Source: Sulfitobacter sp. (lineage in GTDB: Bacteria; Pseudomonadota; Alphaproteobacteria; Rhodobacterales; Rhodobacteraceae). From it: DNA of 64,000 bases. Made by a program: the position numbers and the translations under genes. Below the pieces are notes generated by a model. The model was not told where the DNA came from and made no database searches. It worked only from the letters and a program-made list of their open reading frames with translations. How positions within the stretch are numbered: the first letter of the stretch is position 1; every line of letters begins with the position of its first letter. The stretch is taken from NCBI GenBank assembly GCA_024636405.1, contig JAGXHC010000227.1, forward strand, positions 1-64,000. Direction: 5' to 3'. Shown piece after piece: positions 1 through 8,850 of this stretch.

Positions 1-39
1 ACGCACTACCGCAAAAAAGCGTTCCTACCGAGGGCAGTT

Positions 40-1215
40 ATGGCAGACACTATTCGCATCAATGAACGGGTGCGCATCAACGCTGAGCATTTGGCATCCG
101 CATTGGAAAACCACATGCTCAAGACCTTTGCGCCCGACGCCGCAAAAGAACTGCGGCTGTTCAGCGCCAGCGAAACCGCCGAGCTTTTGGGCATCTCCAC
201 CAGCTTTCTGCGCAAGCTGCATTTTGAAGAACGTATCCCGAATGTCCAGACCTCAGCGGGGGGACGTCGCCATTATGCGACCTCCGAGATCCAGACGATC
301 CGCGAGCATCTTGAAAAAGGCTCTAAAGCGGGGAGTTTGTATCTAAAAGGGCGCAAGCCCGGCGATAAATTACAGGTATTGTCGTTTCTGAACTTCAAAG
401 GCGGGTCTGGCAAAACCACAAGCGCAATCCACACCGCACAGCGTCTTGCCCTCAAGGGCTATCGCGTATTGGCAGTCGATATCGACCCGCAAGCGTCTCT
501 AACCACCCTGTTTGGCTATAGACCGGAGTATGATTTCCTTGACAGCGGCACGATTTCGGACGCGCTGCGCTATGACGATCCGCTGCCGCTGTCACAGATT
601 ATCCGCAAGACATATTTCGACGGTTTGGACCTCGCCCCTGGCGGGTTGATGTTGCAGGAGTTCGAACATGAAACCCCCCGTGCTTTGATGAAGAATGTGC
701 AGCCGCCGTTCTTTGCGCGAATGGCTACTGCGCTGCAAGAAGTCGAGGCCGAGTATGACGTCGTCATCATCGATTGCCCGCCGCAGTTGGGGTATCTGAC
801 GATGGCAGCGCTATGTGCCTCGACCGGGGTGATGATCACGGTCGTGCCCAACATGCTCGATATCGCATCCATGTCGCAGTTCTTGCAGATGACCGCGTCG
901 CTGCTGGATGTGGTGGCCGATGCAGGGGCAGGCATGGAGTTCGATTTCATGCGGTTCCTGATCAACCGTTACGAACCTCACGACGGCCCACAACAACAGA
1001 TGGTCGCCTTTTTACGGCAACTGTTCAGCGACGAGGTCATGGTCGCCAGCATGCTGAAATCCACCGCGATCTCGGATGCAGGCCTGACCCATCAGACACT
1101 CTACGAAGTCGAGCGAGGGCAGTTTCACCGCAACACCTACGACCGCGCGGTCGAGTCACTCAATCTTGTCAATGATGAGATCGAAACGCTCGTGCAACAA
1201 GCATGGGGACGATAG
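40..1215 (+). CDS. repA: RepA, ParA-type partition ATPase of a repABC replicon
   Basis: A 391-residue ParA/MinD-family ATPase that, with RepB, segregates the replicon and represses the repABC operon. Residues 39-60 form a MerR-like helix-turn-helix (LFSASETAELLG), as expected for the long RepA/ParA class. A deviant Walker A, KGGSGKTT, lies at 120-127, the A' motif VDIDPQASLT near 146-155, and a Walker B-like VVIIDCPP near 240. The length is normal for RepA. The stop codon TAG is followed directly by the repB ATG, so the two are co-transcribed. Only 39 bases upstream are in the window, so the promoter region cannot be judged. The family call is firm. Confidence 0.97.
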   Translation: MADTIRINERVRINAEHLASALENHMLKTFAPDAAKELRLFSASETAELLGISTSFLRKLHFEERIPNVQTSAGGRRHYATSEIQTIREHLEKGSKAGSLYLKGRKPGDKLQVLSFLNFKGGSGKTTSAIHTAQRLALKGYRVLAVDIDPQASLTTLFGYRPEYDFLDSGTISDALRYDDPLPLSQIIRKTYFDGLDLAPGGLMLQEFEHETPRALMKNVQPPFFARMATALQEVEAEYDVVIIDCPPQLGYLTMAALCASTGVMITVVPNMLDIASMSQFLQMTASLLDVVADAGAGMEFDFMRFLINRYEPHDGPQQQMVAFLRQLFSDEVMVASMLKSTAISDAGLTHQTLYEVERGQFHRNTYDRAVESLNLVNDEIETLVQQAWGR

Positions 1216-2184
1216 ATGGCACGTAAGGGAATTTTCACACCGGACGACGCGGAAGCGGCACCCAAGCCCGCCCCTCAGCGGCCCAACTTGATGCCGCGCG
1301 GTGCAGTCGGTGCCTTGCAATCTTCGCTGGCGAAGATGCAGGAAAGCGCGGTTCAGGACGTGGACACCAGCCTGATCGACGATGCGGGTATGGAAGACCG
1401 TCTGGGCATCGACAGTACGGCGCAAAAACAACTGCGCGACAGTCTGAAACAATACGGCCAGCAAGTGCCTGTGCTTTTGCGCCCCCACCCCAAAACGGCT
1501 GGACGATACGAGATCGTCTATGGTCGTCGGCGCTTGAACGCGCTGCGCGAGCTGGGCTTGCCGGTCAAGGCGATGGTCCGGCAGCTGGATGATCATGCGT
1601 TGGTCATGGCGCAGGGGCAGGAAAACACCTCACGCCAAGACCTGAGCTTTATTGAAAAGGCCAGTTTTGCCGCACAGTTGCAGGACGCGAGCTATGACCG
1701 GCAGACAATTGCAGCGGCCCTGTCGATAGATTTGCCCATGGTGTCGCGGATGCTCAAGGTGGGAACGGCATTCACATTGCCGTTCTTGCGCCAGATCGGA
1801 TCGGCCCCCGGCATCGGGCGGGACCGCTGGATCGGCCTTGCCAAGGCATTGGAAGCCGAAGGGGCGCTGAGCCGTGCCAACGCCATGGCTAGGCGACCCG
1901 AGTTTGTCGCCCTGAATTCAGATGCCCGCTTTGAGGCGGTGTTGGAGCGCGCGCTGGCCCTGCCCGTCAAGGCAAAGCCAGCCCCCGCCAAAACAACCGC
2001 CCAAACACTGCGCACGGCCCAAGGTCAGGCGCTGGCGGAAATGCGGCAGTCGACGAAAGGTGTGACACTGAATGTGGCGGCGCGCACCGCAAACGGATTT
2101 GACAGGTGGCTGGCTGATCACGCTGAAACCGTCATGCAAGAGCTTCACGAGCGGTGGCAAACCACCCAAGGCGAAGAGCAGTAA
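1216..2184 (+). CDS. repB: RepB, ParB-type centromere-binding partition protein
   Basis: A 322-residue ParB-family protein that binds the replicon's parS palindrome and recruits RepA. An N-terminal tail rich in Pro and Ala precedes the ParB/sulfiredoxin-like domain (residues about 55-135), which contains YGRRRLNALRELG and the box II motif ENTSRQDLSFIEKA. A helix-turn-helix follows (RQTIAAALSIDLPMVSRMLK, about residues 155-175). The gene abuts repA with no spacer. It is followed by 179 bp that hold the antisense RNA controlling repC. RepB type usually goes with the incompatibility group, but the group cannot be assigned without a phylogeny. Confidence 0.96.
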   Translation: MARKGIFTPDDAEAAPKPAPQRPNLMPRGAVGALQSSLAKMQESAVQDVDTSLIDDAGMEDRLGIDSTAQKQLRDSLKQYGQQVPVLLRPHPKTAGRYEIVYGRRRLNALRELGLPVKAMVRQLDDHALVMAQGQENTSRQDLSFIEKASFAAQLQDASYDRQTIAAALSIDLPMVSRMLKVGTAFTLPFLRQIGSAPGIGRDRWIGLAKALEAEGALSRANAMARRPEFVALNSDARFEAVLERALALPVKAKPAPAKTTAQTLRTAQGQALAEMRQSTKGVTLNVAARTANGFDRWLADHAETVMQELHERWQTTQGEEQ

Positions 2185-2221
2185 CTAGAAACCCAACACA
2201 GGAGGCACACGCGCGGCACCC

Positions 2222-2261
2222 CAAAAAAGAAAAGCCCCCCAGGATATAAATCCCAGAAGGC
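2222..2261 (-). terminator. Strand-specific intrinsic terminator of the ctRNA
   Basis: Read on the minus strand, 2251-2261 and 2234-2244 pair over 11 bp around a 6-nt loop (2245-2250), using four G-U wobbles, and are followed by TTTTCTTTTTT (2223-2233). On the plus strand the wobbles become A-C mismatches, so the hairpin forms well only in the antisense transcript. Confidence 0.8.
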
Positions 2262-2276
2262 CGTTCTCGATCTTTG
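2222..2276 (-). ncRNA. Antisense counter-transcribed RNA (ctRNA) of the repABC module
   Basis: In repABC plasmids a short antisense RNA between repB and repC limits RepC synthesis and mediates incompatibility. Here the minus strand carries a TTGACA box (2307-2312), a weak -10 (TAACTC, 2283-2288) and a strong intrinsic terminator (2222-2261). These predict a transcript of about 50-55 nt starting near 2276, the usual ctRNA size and place. The exact 5' end is inferred from promoter spacing. Confidence 0.75.
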
Positions 2277-2282
2277 CACATT

Positions 2283-2312
2283 GAGTTAGCGCCCCTTCCC
2301 CATATCTGTCAA
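2283..2312 (-). promoter_or_regulatory. Predicted ctRNA promoter
   Basis: On the minus strand a perfect TTGACA at 2307-2312 is followed after 18 bases by TAACTC at 2283-2288. Placement just upstream of the predicted ctRNA start, and the matching terminator downstream, support it; the -10 alone is a poor match. Confidence 0.55.
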
Positions 2313-2343
2313 CACCGCCGATTCGGCGGAGGTGCTTTTTATT
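2313..2343 (+). promoter_or_regulatory. repC leader hairpin followed by a T-run (S-element-like attenuator)
   Basis: On the plus strand CCGCCG (2315-2320) and CGGCGG (2324-2329) pair around ATT, followed by AGGTG and a T-rich stretch to 2343. An alternative pairing extends CACC with GGTG. A terminator-like hairpin just before repC is the known S-element position: in the repABC model it forms when ctRNA binds the leader and reduces repC expression. Confidence 0.65.
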
Positions 2344-2363
2344 GCCTGACGTGATGAAAAATC

Positions 2364-3527
2364 ATGACATATACCCCTAAATCCTTTTTCGGGCGGCCAG
2401 TGACGGCTGCCCGGCGCGATGATTTGCGCACAGATGAAACCCTTGGGTCCGTCGACAAGTGGCATGTTCTTGATGCCCTGACAGAGGCCCGCACGGCACT
2501 GAACCTCAGCCATAGCGATCTGGCCGTTCTTAGCGCGCTCCTTAGCTTTCATCCTACCCGAGAGATTGCGCAGCGCCCTGCCCCGATCGTTTTTGCCTCG
2601 AACAAAGCTTTGACGGGGCGGTTGAACGGGATGCCCGACAGCACCATGCGCAGGCATCTCACCCGGTTGCTTGCCGCCGGGATTGTCAGCCGTCAGGACA
2701 GCCCCAACGGCAAACGCTATGTCCGCCGGTCCCGCGACGGTCAGATCGCTCAGGCTTTCGGCTTTGATCTGACCCCCCTGATCCGGCGCGCAGCAGAATT
2801 CGAGGCCACCGCCGAACAGATGCGCCAACAGGCTGCCGATCTGAACAGCCTGCGCGAGACAGTCTCGTTGATGCGCCGGGATCTGCTGGTTCTGGGGCAA
2901 GAGGCCGTGGAGTGGGAGGAATTGTTGGAAACAGCAAGGACAGGTTTGCGCCGACGCCCACACAAGGCGCATCTGCTTGCCCTCAAAGCGGCCTTGCAAC
3001 ACGCGCTCAGCATCGTTGAACATCACGCAGGAACAGCAGAAATGAGCAGCAGCGCCCGCCAAAATGAACAGCACTATCATAGGACAGATAAAGATACTTC
3101 TGATTTGAAAGAGGCTGAGAATAAAACAGAGTGCCCCTCGGAGGGTTTGCCAAAACAGCAAGAGGTTCGGGTGACTTTGCAACAGGTGATCGCGACCTGC
3201 CCAACAATCCAAAGCTACTTTCCAGACAAGATGTGCAGTTGGCATGAACTGGAAAACAACGCAGTAAAGATTGCACCGATGATCGGCATAGGCCATGACA
3301 TACTGATCAAGCTGCACGCGGCGTTGGGTGGGACGCAAGCTGCCATTGCCATTCTATGTGTGCTGGAACGGCTGGCAACGATTGCGAATCCGGCTGGATA
3401 TCTGCGCAAACTTTCACAAAAAGCCGATGCAGGGCAGTTTAACCTGATGAATTTGCTCAAGACAGTAGAAAAGCACGTTGAATTGTCAGCTGACAATTCG
3501 AATAGCCGCGCGTTTTCATACGCTTAG
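2364..3527 (+). CDS. repC: RepC, replication initiator of the repABC replicon
   Basis: A 387-residue RP-C-type initiator, the only protein essential for repABC replication; in this family the origin lies within repC itself. The N-terminal half contains the winged-helix region typical of RepC (NGMPDSTMRRHLTRLLAAG then an arginine-rich wing, residues about 90-125). The middle is a variable linker and the C-terminal domain starts near residue 265. The start at 2364 follows the ctRNA/attenuator region; the ribosome site is weak, as expected for a tightly limited initiator. A 20-bp perfect palindrome lies within the last codons. The stop is at 3525-3527. Confidence 0.95.
   Translation: MTYTPKSFFGRPVTAARRDDLRTDETLGSVDKWHVLDALTEARTALNLSHSDLAVLSALLSFHPTREIAQRPAPIVFASNKALTGRLNGMPDSTMRRHLTRLLAAGIVSRQDSPNGKRYVRRSRDGQIAQAFGFDLTPLIRRAAEFEATAEQMRQQAADLNSLRETVSLMRRDLLVLGQEAVEWEELLETARTGLRRRPHKAHLLALKAALQHALSIVEHHAGTAEMSSSARQNEQHYHRTDKDTSDLKEAENKTECPSEGLPKQQEVRVTLQQVIATCPTIQSYFPDKMCSWHELENNAVKIAPMIGIGHDILIKLHAALGGTQAAIAILCVLERLATIANPAGYLRKLSQKADAGQFNLMNLLKTVEKHVELSADNSNSRAFSYA
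3480..3499. promoter_or_regulatory. Candidate parS partition site (20-bp perfect palindrome)
   Basis: GAATTGTCAGCTGACAATTC is a perfect inverted repeat inside the last ten or so codons of repC. repABC plasmids, including those of Rhodobacterales, carry RepB-binding palindromes in or next to the rep genes, often with a central GC or AGCT core. No second copy was noticed elsewhere in the window. Binding by RepB is inferred from position and symmetry. Confidence 0.65.
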
Positions 3528-3560
3528 CAGATGGGACGTCTGACAATGGCAGGCTTGCAC

Positions 3561-4844
3561 TCAGGCAATTGTTACCCGTGCACCGGTTTTGATCGTTTGC
3601 GGCGCAGTGTTAAGCTGTTCAATGGCGAAACCTGCCGCCGATTTGTAGCGGGCCATGAAGGCATCGCGTTCTTCGGCTGGCACAACATCGTCAATGTCGG
3701 TGAAATCCCCTCCGCAGCGGTCGTTGACCATGTTCAACAGGCCAAAGGGGCCAGCCCCACGGTTGCGCAATATCAGCGCAGACACAGGCGCACAAAGCGC
3801 GTCATCATAGGCCTTGAGCGCCGCAGGTGTGACCCCGTGCCCAAGCATCATCGCCCCAAGTGTTCGCGCATCGATGATCGCCTGGCTGGCACCATTCGAC
3901 CCGGTTGGATACATTGCATGGGCCGCATCCCCCATCAGGGCGACGGGGCCATCAACCCAAGTGTCAACCGGATCACGGTCAATCATGGGGTTTTCATAGG
4001 CTTCCTCGGCACCGTTCAAAAGGGCAGGGACGTCAAGCCAGTCATAGGTCCACCCCTCGAAGTGGTGGATGAAATCTGCGACCTTGGCAGGCTTGTACCA
4101 GCCCGATTTACGCTCTTCGGTCTCGTCAAAGGTAACTTCGGCGATCCAGTTGATATCGGCATAGCCCTCTGCATCAACATCAGAGATCGGATAGATCACC
4201 ATCCTTTGCAAATGCGTGCCCAACCCGATGAAAGACGATCCTGTCCTGCTTGGCTTGGCACGGGTGGTCCCGCGCCACATCAACGCCCCACCCCAATGGA
4301 TCGGCGGCTGGTCCGGGTGCATCTGGGCGCGGATCGCAGAATGGATCCCGTCAGCGCCAAGCAACAAGCTGCCCGTTACAACTGTTTCGCGCCCATCGGC
4401 TTGGGTGATCTGCCCGCTGACACCGCCACCGGCGTCTTTGGTGTATCCGGTGACCCGTGCCCCCAATTGCACCGCATCAGGGCCAGCGCGTTTGATCAGC
4501 GTGTCATATAGCATCATATGCAGCTTGCCGCGGTGCGCGGCATATTGTGGCCAGTTATATCCGGCTTCAGTTCCACGCGGTTCGGCGTAAATCTCTTGGC
4601 CCTGCTGGCCGACCAAAGCCCATTCTCGTGCAGGCAGGCCGACTGCGTTCAAATCATCGGTGGTGATGCCAAGGTCAAACAATTCGCGCACGGCGTTTGG
4701 CTGGATGTTGATCCCGACGCCAAGCGGTTTCAGCTCGCGCACAGATTCAAACACGGTGCTGCGCACGCCAATCTGATCAAGCGTCAGCGCAAGGGCCAGC
4801 CCGCCAATACCGCCACCGGCAATCAAGACATGAGGTTCAGACAT
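3561..4844 (-). CDS. FAD-dependent monooxygenase, PhzS-like
   Basis: A 427-residue class A flavoprotein monooxygenase (p-hydroxybenzoate hydroxylase fold). The start chosen is the ATG that begins MSEPHVLIAGGGIGG; an upstream in-frame ATG at 4904 would add 20 residues of non-conserved sequence, and AAGGG lies 8 nt before the chosen one. It shows the dinucleotide motif GGGIGG (about 9-14), the DG motif LLLGADGIHSA (about 165) and the GD motif MGDAAHAMYPTGSNGASQA (about 300-320). The stretches PLGVGINIQPNAV and YAEPRGTEAG resemble phenazine monooxygenase PhzS and its relatives. It probably hydroxylates an aromatic ring using NAD(P)H and oxygen; the substrate is unknown. It lies downstream of the ABC/attH group on the same strand. 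Confidence 0.88.
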   Translation of the reverse strand: MSEPHVLIAGGGIGGLALALTLDQIGVRSTVFESVRELKPLGVGINIQPNAVRELFDLGITTDDLNAVGLPAREWALVGQQGQEIYAEPRGTEAGYNWPQYAAHRGKLHMMLYDTLIKRAGPDAVQLGARVTGYTKDAGGGVSGQITQADGRETVVTGSLLLGADGIHSAIRAQMHPDQPPIHWGGALMWRGTTRAKPSRTGSSFIGLGTHLQRMVIYPISDVDAEGYADINWIAEVTFDETEERKSGWYKPAKVADFIHHFEGWTYDWLDVPALLNGAEEAYENPMIDRDPVDTWVDGPVALMGDAAHAMYPTGSNGASQAIIDARTLGAMMLGHGVTPAALKAYDDALCAPVSALILRNRGAGPFGLLNMVNDRCGGDFTDIDDVVPAEERDAFMARYKSAAGFAIEQLNTAPQTIKTGARVTIA

Positions 4845-4910
4845 CGCAGGCACCCTTGTTTGGATTGTGTTAAGATGTCCTAGCAGATCAAGGGCAGCGG
4901 TCAAACGCGA

Positions 4911-5461
4911 TCACGGAGCAAGCCAGCTGCCTTGCCAGCCGTCTTGCCGCACAAAGCCCGCCCTGCGGTGCTGCGCGCCCAGATGGACCAGATCCATTTC
5001 AGTCACCTGACAGCGCAGAACGGCGAACCTGTCGCGGGTCGGGGGCTTTTCATAGTCATAGACCTGCGCAATCGGCGTTCCGGGGTTGGCTCTGTCCCGT
5101 AGGACACCCGCGAGGCAGGGGGCACGTTTGCCCATTGCGCCTCCACATCCTCGGTCAGGATCACCACCGAAGCCGTAAGGCGGATTTGCAGATCGGCGCG
5201 GGGCAGCCAGATATGGAACGCGGCAACAGGGGTCTGGCGCAGCGCTGCGACCTTGGCGGTTTCAATGTCCGTATGCACCTCAAGCACCGCATTTGAACGG
5301 CTGGCCGCGCGCAAGGCAACAGTGCGCGCTTCGGGTGTGCCGTTCGGTGATACGGTCACAAATGTCGGATAGCGCGCGGGCGATTTGCTGTCTGCAACAC
5401 CACGGCTTAGATGCTGCCAGGCCTCGCCCAGAAATGCCTGTAGATCATCGGGGTCACTCAT
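4911..5461 (-). pseudogene. Frameshifted pyridoxamine 5'-phosphate oxidase-family flavoprotein
   Basis: The start (MSDPDDLQAFLGEAW) is at 5461 and overlaps the end of the attH-like gene by 8 bp. The first frame reads as a PNPOx-like protein through ASRVSYGTEPTP. It then continues into unrelated sequence to 5003, while the expected continuation (GTPIAQVYDYEKPP... ending QDGWQGSWLAP) lies in another frame and ends at 4911. The switch is near 5075-5090, in a run of Cs and Gs, and needs one extra base to restore a protein of about 183 residues, normal for the family. It is either a true loss-of-function mutation or a base-calling error in a homopolymer-rich spot. Confidence 0.8.
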
Positions 5462-6494
5462 AGCCTGTCATTTCCAGATATCCTTGCCCTGTGTGGCTGC
5501 CAGATACGCTCACGGGCCCTTCCCAATAGGGAATGGAAAGGCCCATCCACGCATTCGGGTTCAGTGCGCTTACGGTGACGTCAACACCGCGCTCTGGTAG
5601 CCTCACGCGCCAATCAGTCGGGATGTCGCGCCCGGCCACTTGTGTTTCGACCAGCGGCGTCGCGGTGAAACTGCCGTCGCCATAGGGCGTTGTCGTGCCG
5701 TCGGCCTCGATCCATGTTGAAGAGGTGTATCGGCTGTCGTCGGTCTGTCGCAGCTGAAACCCCATCAGCTTGGATCCATCCGCAAAGGATAGCGAAAACC
5801 AGTCCCACCCCGATTGCTGGTCTGACAGCGGTTGCGACGACCATTCGCGGTCAAGCCAGGCGGTGCCAGTCACGGAAACCTTGCCCGCAGGCAGTTCCAG
5901 CGTGCCGTCTATCTGAAAAAACGGCTGCGAATAGTAATAGCTTGCCTGACCTTGCGCCGACTTGACCGAGAAGCCCTTGTCGCCCTGAAAGACAAGTGGC
6001 CCGTTGGCCTTGAGCGCCATGTCATAGCCAAAGTCGGGGCCGGTTGCAGTCAGGGTCATGGTGTTGAAATCCGGCCCTTCAAGCGCCCATTCGTCGATCC
6101 ATGCGCGAAAAGGGCTGGGCTGAACGCCAGCCTGCCCGATGCCACCACGGGCAAAGCGTTCTGTGGCAAAATGCTGGTCTTTCGTTGTGACTGCCGCATG
6201 GGCAAACCAGATTTGCGGTGATTGCCAGCCGGCTGCCTCGCCGGGGGCCAGGGCGGTTCTGAACAGCGTCCATTGCAAGCCGTAATCGTTTCCGTCCGCA
6301 CCGCGCAGGTTCGCGGTCAGGTACCACCATTCGATCCGGTAGTCCGGGTGTGCGCCATGATCTGTGGGAAAGCTGAAACTTGGATTTGCCGTGGGCGTCG
6401 CAAAGTCTTCGGCAGTCGCACCCAAGCCGCCGAACCCCTGAGCCAAAGCTTGCAGAGGAAAAGTAACTAACAATATCAATATCTTAACGTTCAC
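5454..6494 (-). CDS. AttH/COG5621 lipocalin-like secreted protein
   Basis: A 346-residue exported protein starting with GTG at 6494 and overlapping the end of the permease gene by 11 bp. Residues 1-19 are a signal peptide (MNVKILILLVTFPLQALA, then Q). The mature part contains the family signature HPDYRIEWWYLTANL and YGLQWTLFR, and WLDREWSSQPL in the second half. This domain (CrtC/AttH superfamily, two lipocalin-like barrels) is repeatedly found beside an FtsX-type ABC transporter, as here and in the att cluster of Agrobacterium. It is annotated as a predicted secreted hydrolase, but no catalytic activity is established. It probably works with the transporter in the periplasm. Confidence 0.85.
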   Translation of the reverse strand: MNVKILILLVTFPLQALAQGFGGLGATAEDFATPTANPSFSFPTDHGAHPDYRIEWWYLTANLRGADGNDYGLQWTLFRTALAPGEAAGWQSPQIWFAHAAVTTKDQHFATERFARGGIGQAGVQPSPFRAWIDEWALEGPDFNTMTLTATGPDFGYDMALKANGPLVFQGDKGFSVKSAQGQASYYYSQPFFQIDGTLELPAGKVSVTGTAWLDREWSSQPLSDQQSGWDWFSLSFADGSKLMGFQLRQTDDSRYTSSTWIEADGTTTPYGDGSFTATPLVETQVAGRDIPTDWRVRLPERGVDVTVSALNPNAWMGLSIPYWEGPVSVSGSHTGQGYLEMTGYE

Positions 6495-8850
6495 TGGCGA
6501 AGACCCTTAACAAATTAGCGGGCGGCGTGCGCATCAGACTCAGCGCAGGCCAGAGGGCGGCCAGAACCGCCGCAATCAACGCATAGCCCCCCAGTTGGAG
6601 ATATTCGAACGGGAACAGATACATCGGCAGCTTCCACCCGAAGGCCTCGACATTGATCACCGACAGCAAGACCCACGCAAGCGCAAGACCCAAGGGAAGC
6701 GCGCAGATAAACACCAGCCCCGCCAGCAACACAGTGCGCAAAAGCTCCAGCCAGCCAAGGTGGCGCCGGGTCAGACCCAATGCCCAGACAGGGGCAAGCT
6801 GCGGGACACGCAGGTCAGCCAGCGTAAGCAGGCTCATCAGGATGGCAAAGCTGGCGACGCCCAATGTCAGGATATTCAGTGCAGAGGTCACGACGAAAGT
6901 CTTCTCGAACACCTCAAGCGACAGCGCCTTGATCGCCGCCTGGGAAATGATCGCGTTTTCCTCTATGCCCAAGGTTTCAACGATCTGGGCGCGCAGGGCA
7001 GGGGCCTGATCCGTGCGGATGCCAAATTGCGAGGCATAGATATCGGGCTGGAGAGTTTGAAACAGCGTCTCGGATATGATCACCTGCCCTTGCGGGTTGC
7101 CGTAATCGCCCACAACGGCGGCGATGGGCATCGTCAAACCGGGGGTCAGTTGCACCTGATCGCCAACCCAAAGCCCTGCACGGCGCGCCAGTTGTTCGTT
7201 CAACACAACCGCATCACCGCTTTTGACCTCATCCCACGCGGCGGGGGTGGCATCCAGAAAGGCCCAACTGTTGCGGTAGGTCGGCCCGACCCGCACGCCA
7301 TAAAGGTCAACAGGCAAGCCCGCGACGGTCGTTTCGGTTCTGAGCAGCGGCAGAACCTCAAGATTGCGCTCTTGCAGAAACGCTTCAAGCTGCGCGCTTT
7401 GGGTCGCATTTTCGACCGTCAGAAACAGTTCGGGCGCAAGCCGTTGGTCGAGGAACGAAACAAAGGTCAAACGAAAGCTCGATACCATGGTCGAGACCCC
7501 GATATTGGCCGACACCGCCAACAGCAACGCCATGAGCGCAAGGCTGAGACCGGGCAGCTGTTGCCGTGTATCGGCCCAGAACCACCCCCAGACGGGCGCG
7601 TTTGTGCGTTTTTCCAGCAGCGTTAGAATGGCCGCCGACAAGGCGGGCAGGGCAAGTGCGGCCCCGATCAGCAAGCAACCCAAAAGCGCGAAACCGGCCA
7701 GCAGACCGTCACCGATCAGCGCGATCGGAACGGTAACACCAAGCAGGATAACCGCCCCGATGGTTTGCAACCGAAACCGCGATGCAGTCGCGTTGACCCA
7801 TGCCCGCGGTTTGACACTGGCCAAAAGCGGCATCTGCGCAATCTGCCAGATGCGGCTGGAAAGCGCGATGGCTGTCCCGACCACAGCCAGCAGCAATCCT
7901 GACGCCCACCACGACGCGCGCAGCGCCAAGGTGCCGGAAATCTCGGCCCCGTAAAGCCCGCGCAAGGTGGCTGCGACATCCGGCAGCAAAACTGCGGCGA
8001 TGATGTAGCCCAACAAGATGCCCACACCCGCCCCGATCAGCGCGAGGATCATCATCTCGGCGGTGATCAGGGTGATCAACAGGCGCAGCGGAACGCCTAG
8101 CGACCGTAAGGTGCGGATCATGCCGCGCCGTTGCTCGAACGCCAGACCGATGGTGCTGTGAACGATGAACAGGCCCACCGCAAAACTCAGCAAACCGAAG
8201 GCGGTAAGATTGAGGTGAAAACTGTCGGTCAGCTGTGCGACGTCTCCGACCTGCTGGGCAGGTTGTATGCGCAAGTCGGGGGTGACGGTGTTTAGATCGG
8301 GTCGCCCCAGAGGCTGGTCTGGCAGCAAGATCAGGCGGCTTAGATCGTCGCGCTGCAGCAGGTTCTGGACGACCCCGATGTCGCCAATGGCAATGCCCGG
8401 CGCGATGCTAGGGTCAAGTGTAACGCCTACCGATGGATCAACCAGCAGTGCTGTTTCGCTGTTGGCAAAGACGGTATCGAACTGTTGTGATGTGTTGGTT
8501 TGCGTATCGCTTGACCCCATCCCGGTAGGCGAGGTGACCGGATCAATGCCCACCAAGCGGACATCACCCAAACGCCCGTTAAGCACGGGCGAGACCAGCC
8601 AGCCGGACCGGCGAAGCGCCACGTATTGGTCCAGTGAAATGCTGTCTCCCTGCCGGGGGATCACCAGATTGAACTGTCCTTCGCCCAGCGTTTGTGCGGC
8701 AGCGTCATAGCTGGCGCGGGCCTCGGAATTGATGGCCTGAACGCCAGACCAAAGGGCTGTCGCCAAGGCCAGACCAGCAAGATAGGCAAACAGCTGAACC
8801 GGATTGCGTCGCCAATGAGACAACAGCGCCCGCAGACAGGATGAGATCAT
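6484..8850 (-). CDS. FtsX/MacB-type ABC transporter permease
   Basis: A 788-residue inner-membrane permease with two FtsX-like units. An N-terminal transmembrane segment (about 17-35) is followed by a large periplasmic domain. A three-helix block (about 215-330) comes next, then two further membrane helices (about 360-410), a second periplasmic region and a C-terminal helix block (about 660-780). It belongs to the COG0577 family that moves lipids, lipoproteins or peptides rather than small nutrients. Its ATG overlaps the stop of the ATPase gene (ATGA), and its end overlaps the attH-like gene, so the three are translationally coupled. The substrate is unknown. Confidence 0.9.
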   Translation of the reverse strand: MISSCLRALLSHWRRNPVQLFAYLAGLALATALWSGVQAINSEARASYDAAAQTLGEGQFNLVIPRQGDSISLDQYVALRRSGWLVSPVLNGRLGDVRLVGIDPVTSPTGMGSSDTQTNTSQQFDTVFANSETALLVDPSVGVTLDPSIAPGIAIGDIGVVQNLLQRDDLSRLILLPDQPLGRPDLNTVTPDLRIQPAQQVGDVAQLTDSFHLNLTAFGLLSFAVGLFIVHSTIGLAFEQRRGMIRTLRSLGVPLRLLITLITAEMMILALIGAGVGILLGYIIAAVLLPDVAATLRGLYGAEISGTLALRASWWASGLLLAVVGTAIALSSRIWQIAQMPLLASVKPRAWVNATASRFRLQTIGAVILLGVTVPIALIGDGLLAGFALLGCLLIGAALALPALSAAILTLLEKRTNAPVWGWFWADTRQQLPGLSLALMALLLAVSANIGVSTMVSSFRLTFVSFLDQRLAPELFLTVENATQSAQLEAFLQERNLEVLPLLRTETTVAGLPVDLYGVRVGPTYRNSWAFLDATPAAWDEVKSGDAVVLNEQLARRAGLWVGDQVQLTPGLTMPIAAVVGDYGNPQGQVIISETLFQTLQPDIYASQFGIRTDQAPALRAQIVETLGIEENAIISQAAIKALSLEVFEKTFVVTSALNILTLGVASFAILMSLLTLADLRVPQLAPVWALGLTRRHLGWLELLRTVLLAGLVFICALPLGLALAWVLLSVINVEAFGWKLPMYLFPFEYLQLGGYALIAAVLAALWPALSLMRTPPANLLRVFASER

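Noticed and set aside
2286..3338. Minus-strand open frame of 350 codons across repC
   Set aside because: Antisense to repC; Cys/His-rich sequence with no family resemblance.
3561..5461. A phenazine biosynthesis cluster from PhzS-like and PNPOx-like neighbours
   Set aside because: No phenazine core genes (PhzA-F) are present and the PNPOx-like gene is broken; these families occur widely outside phenazine pathways.
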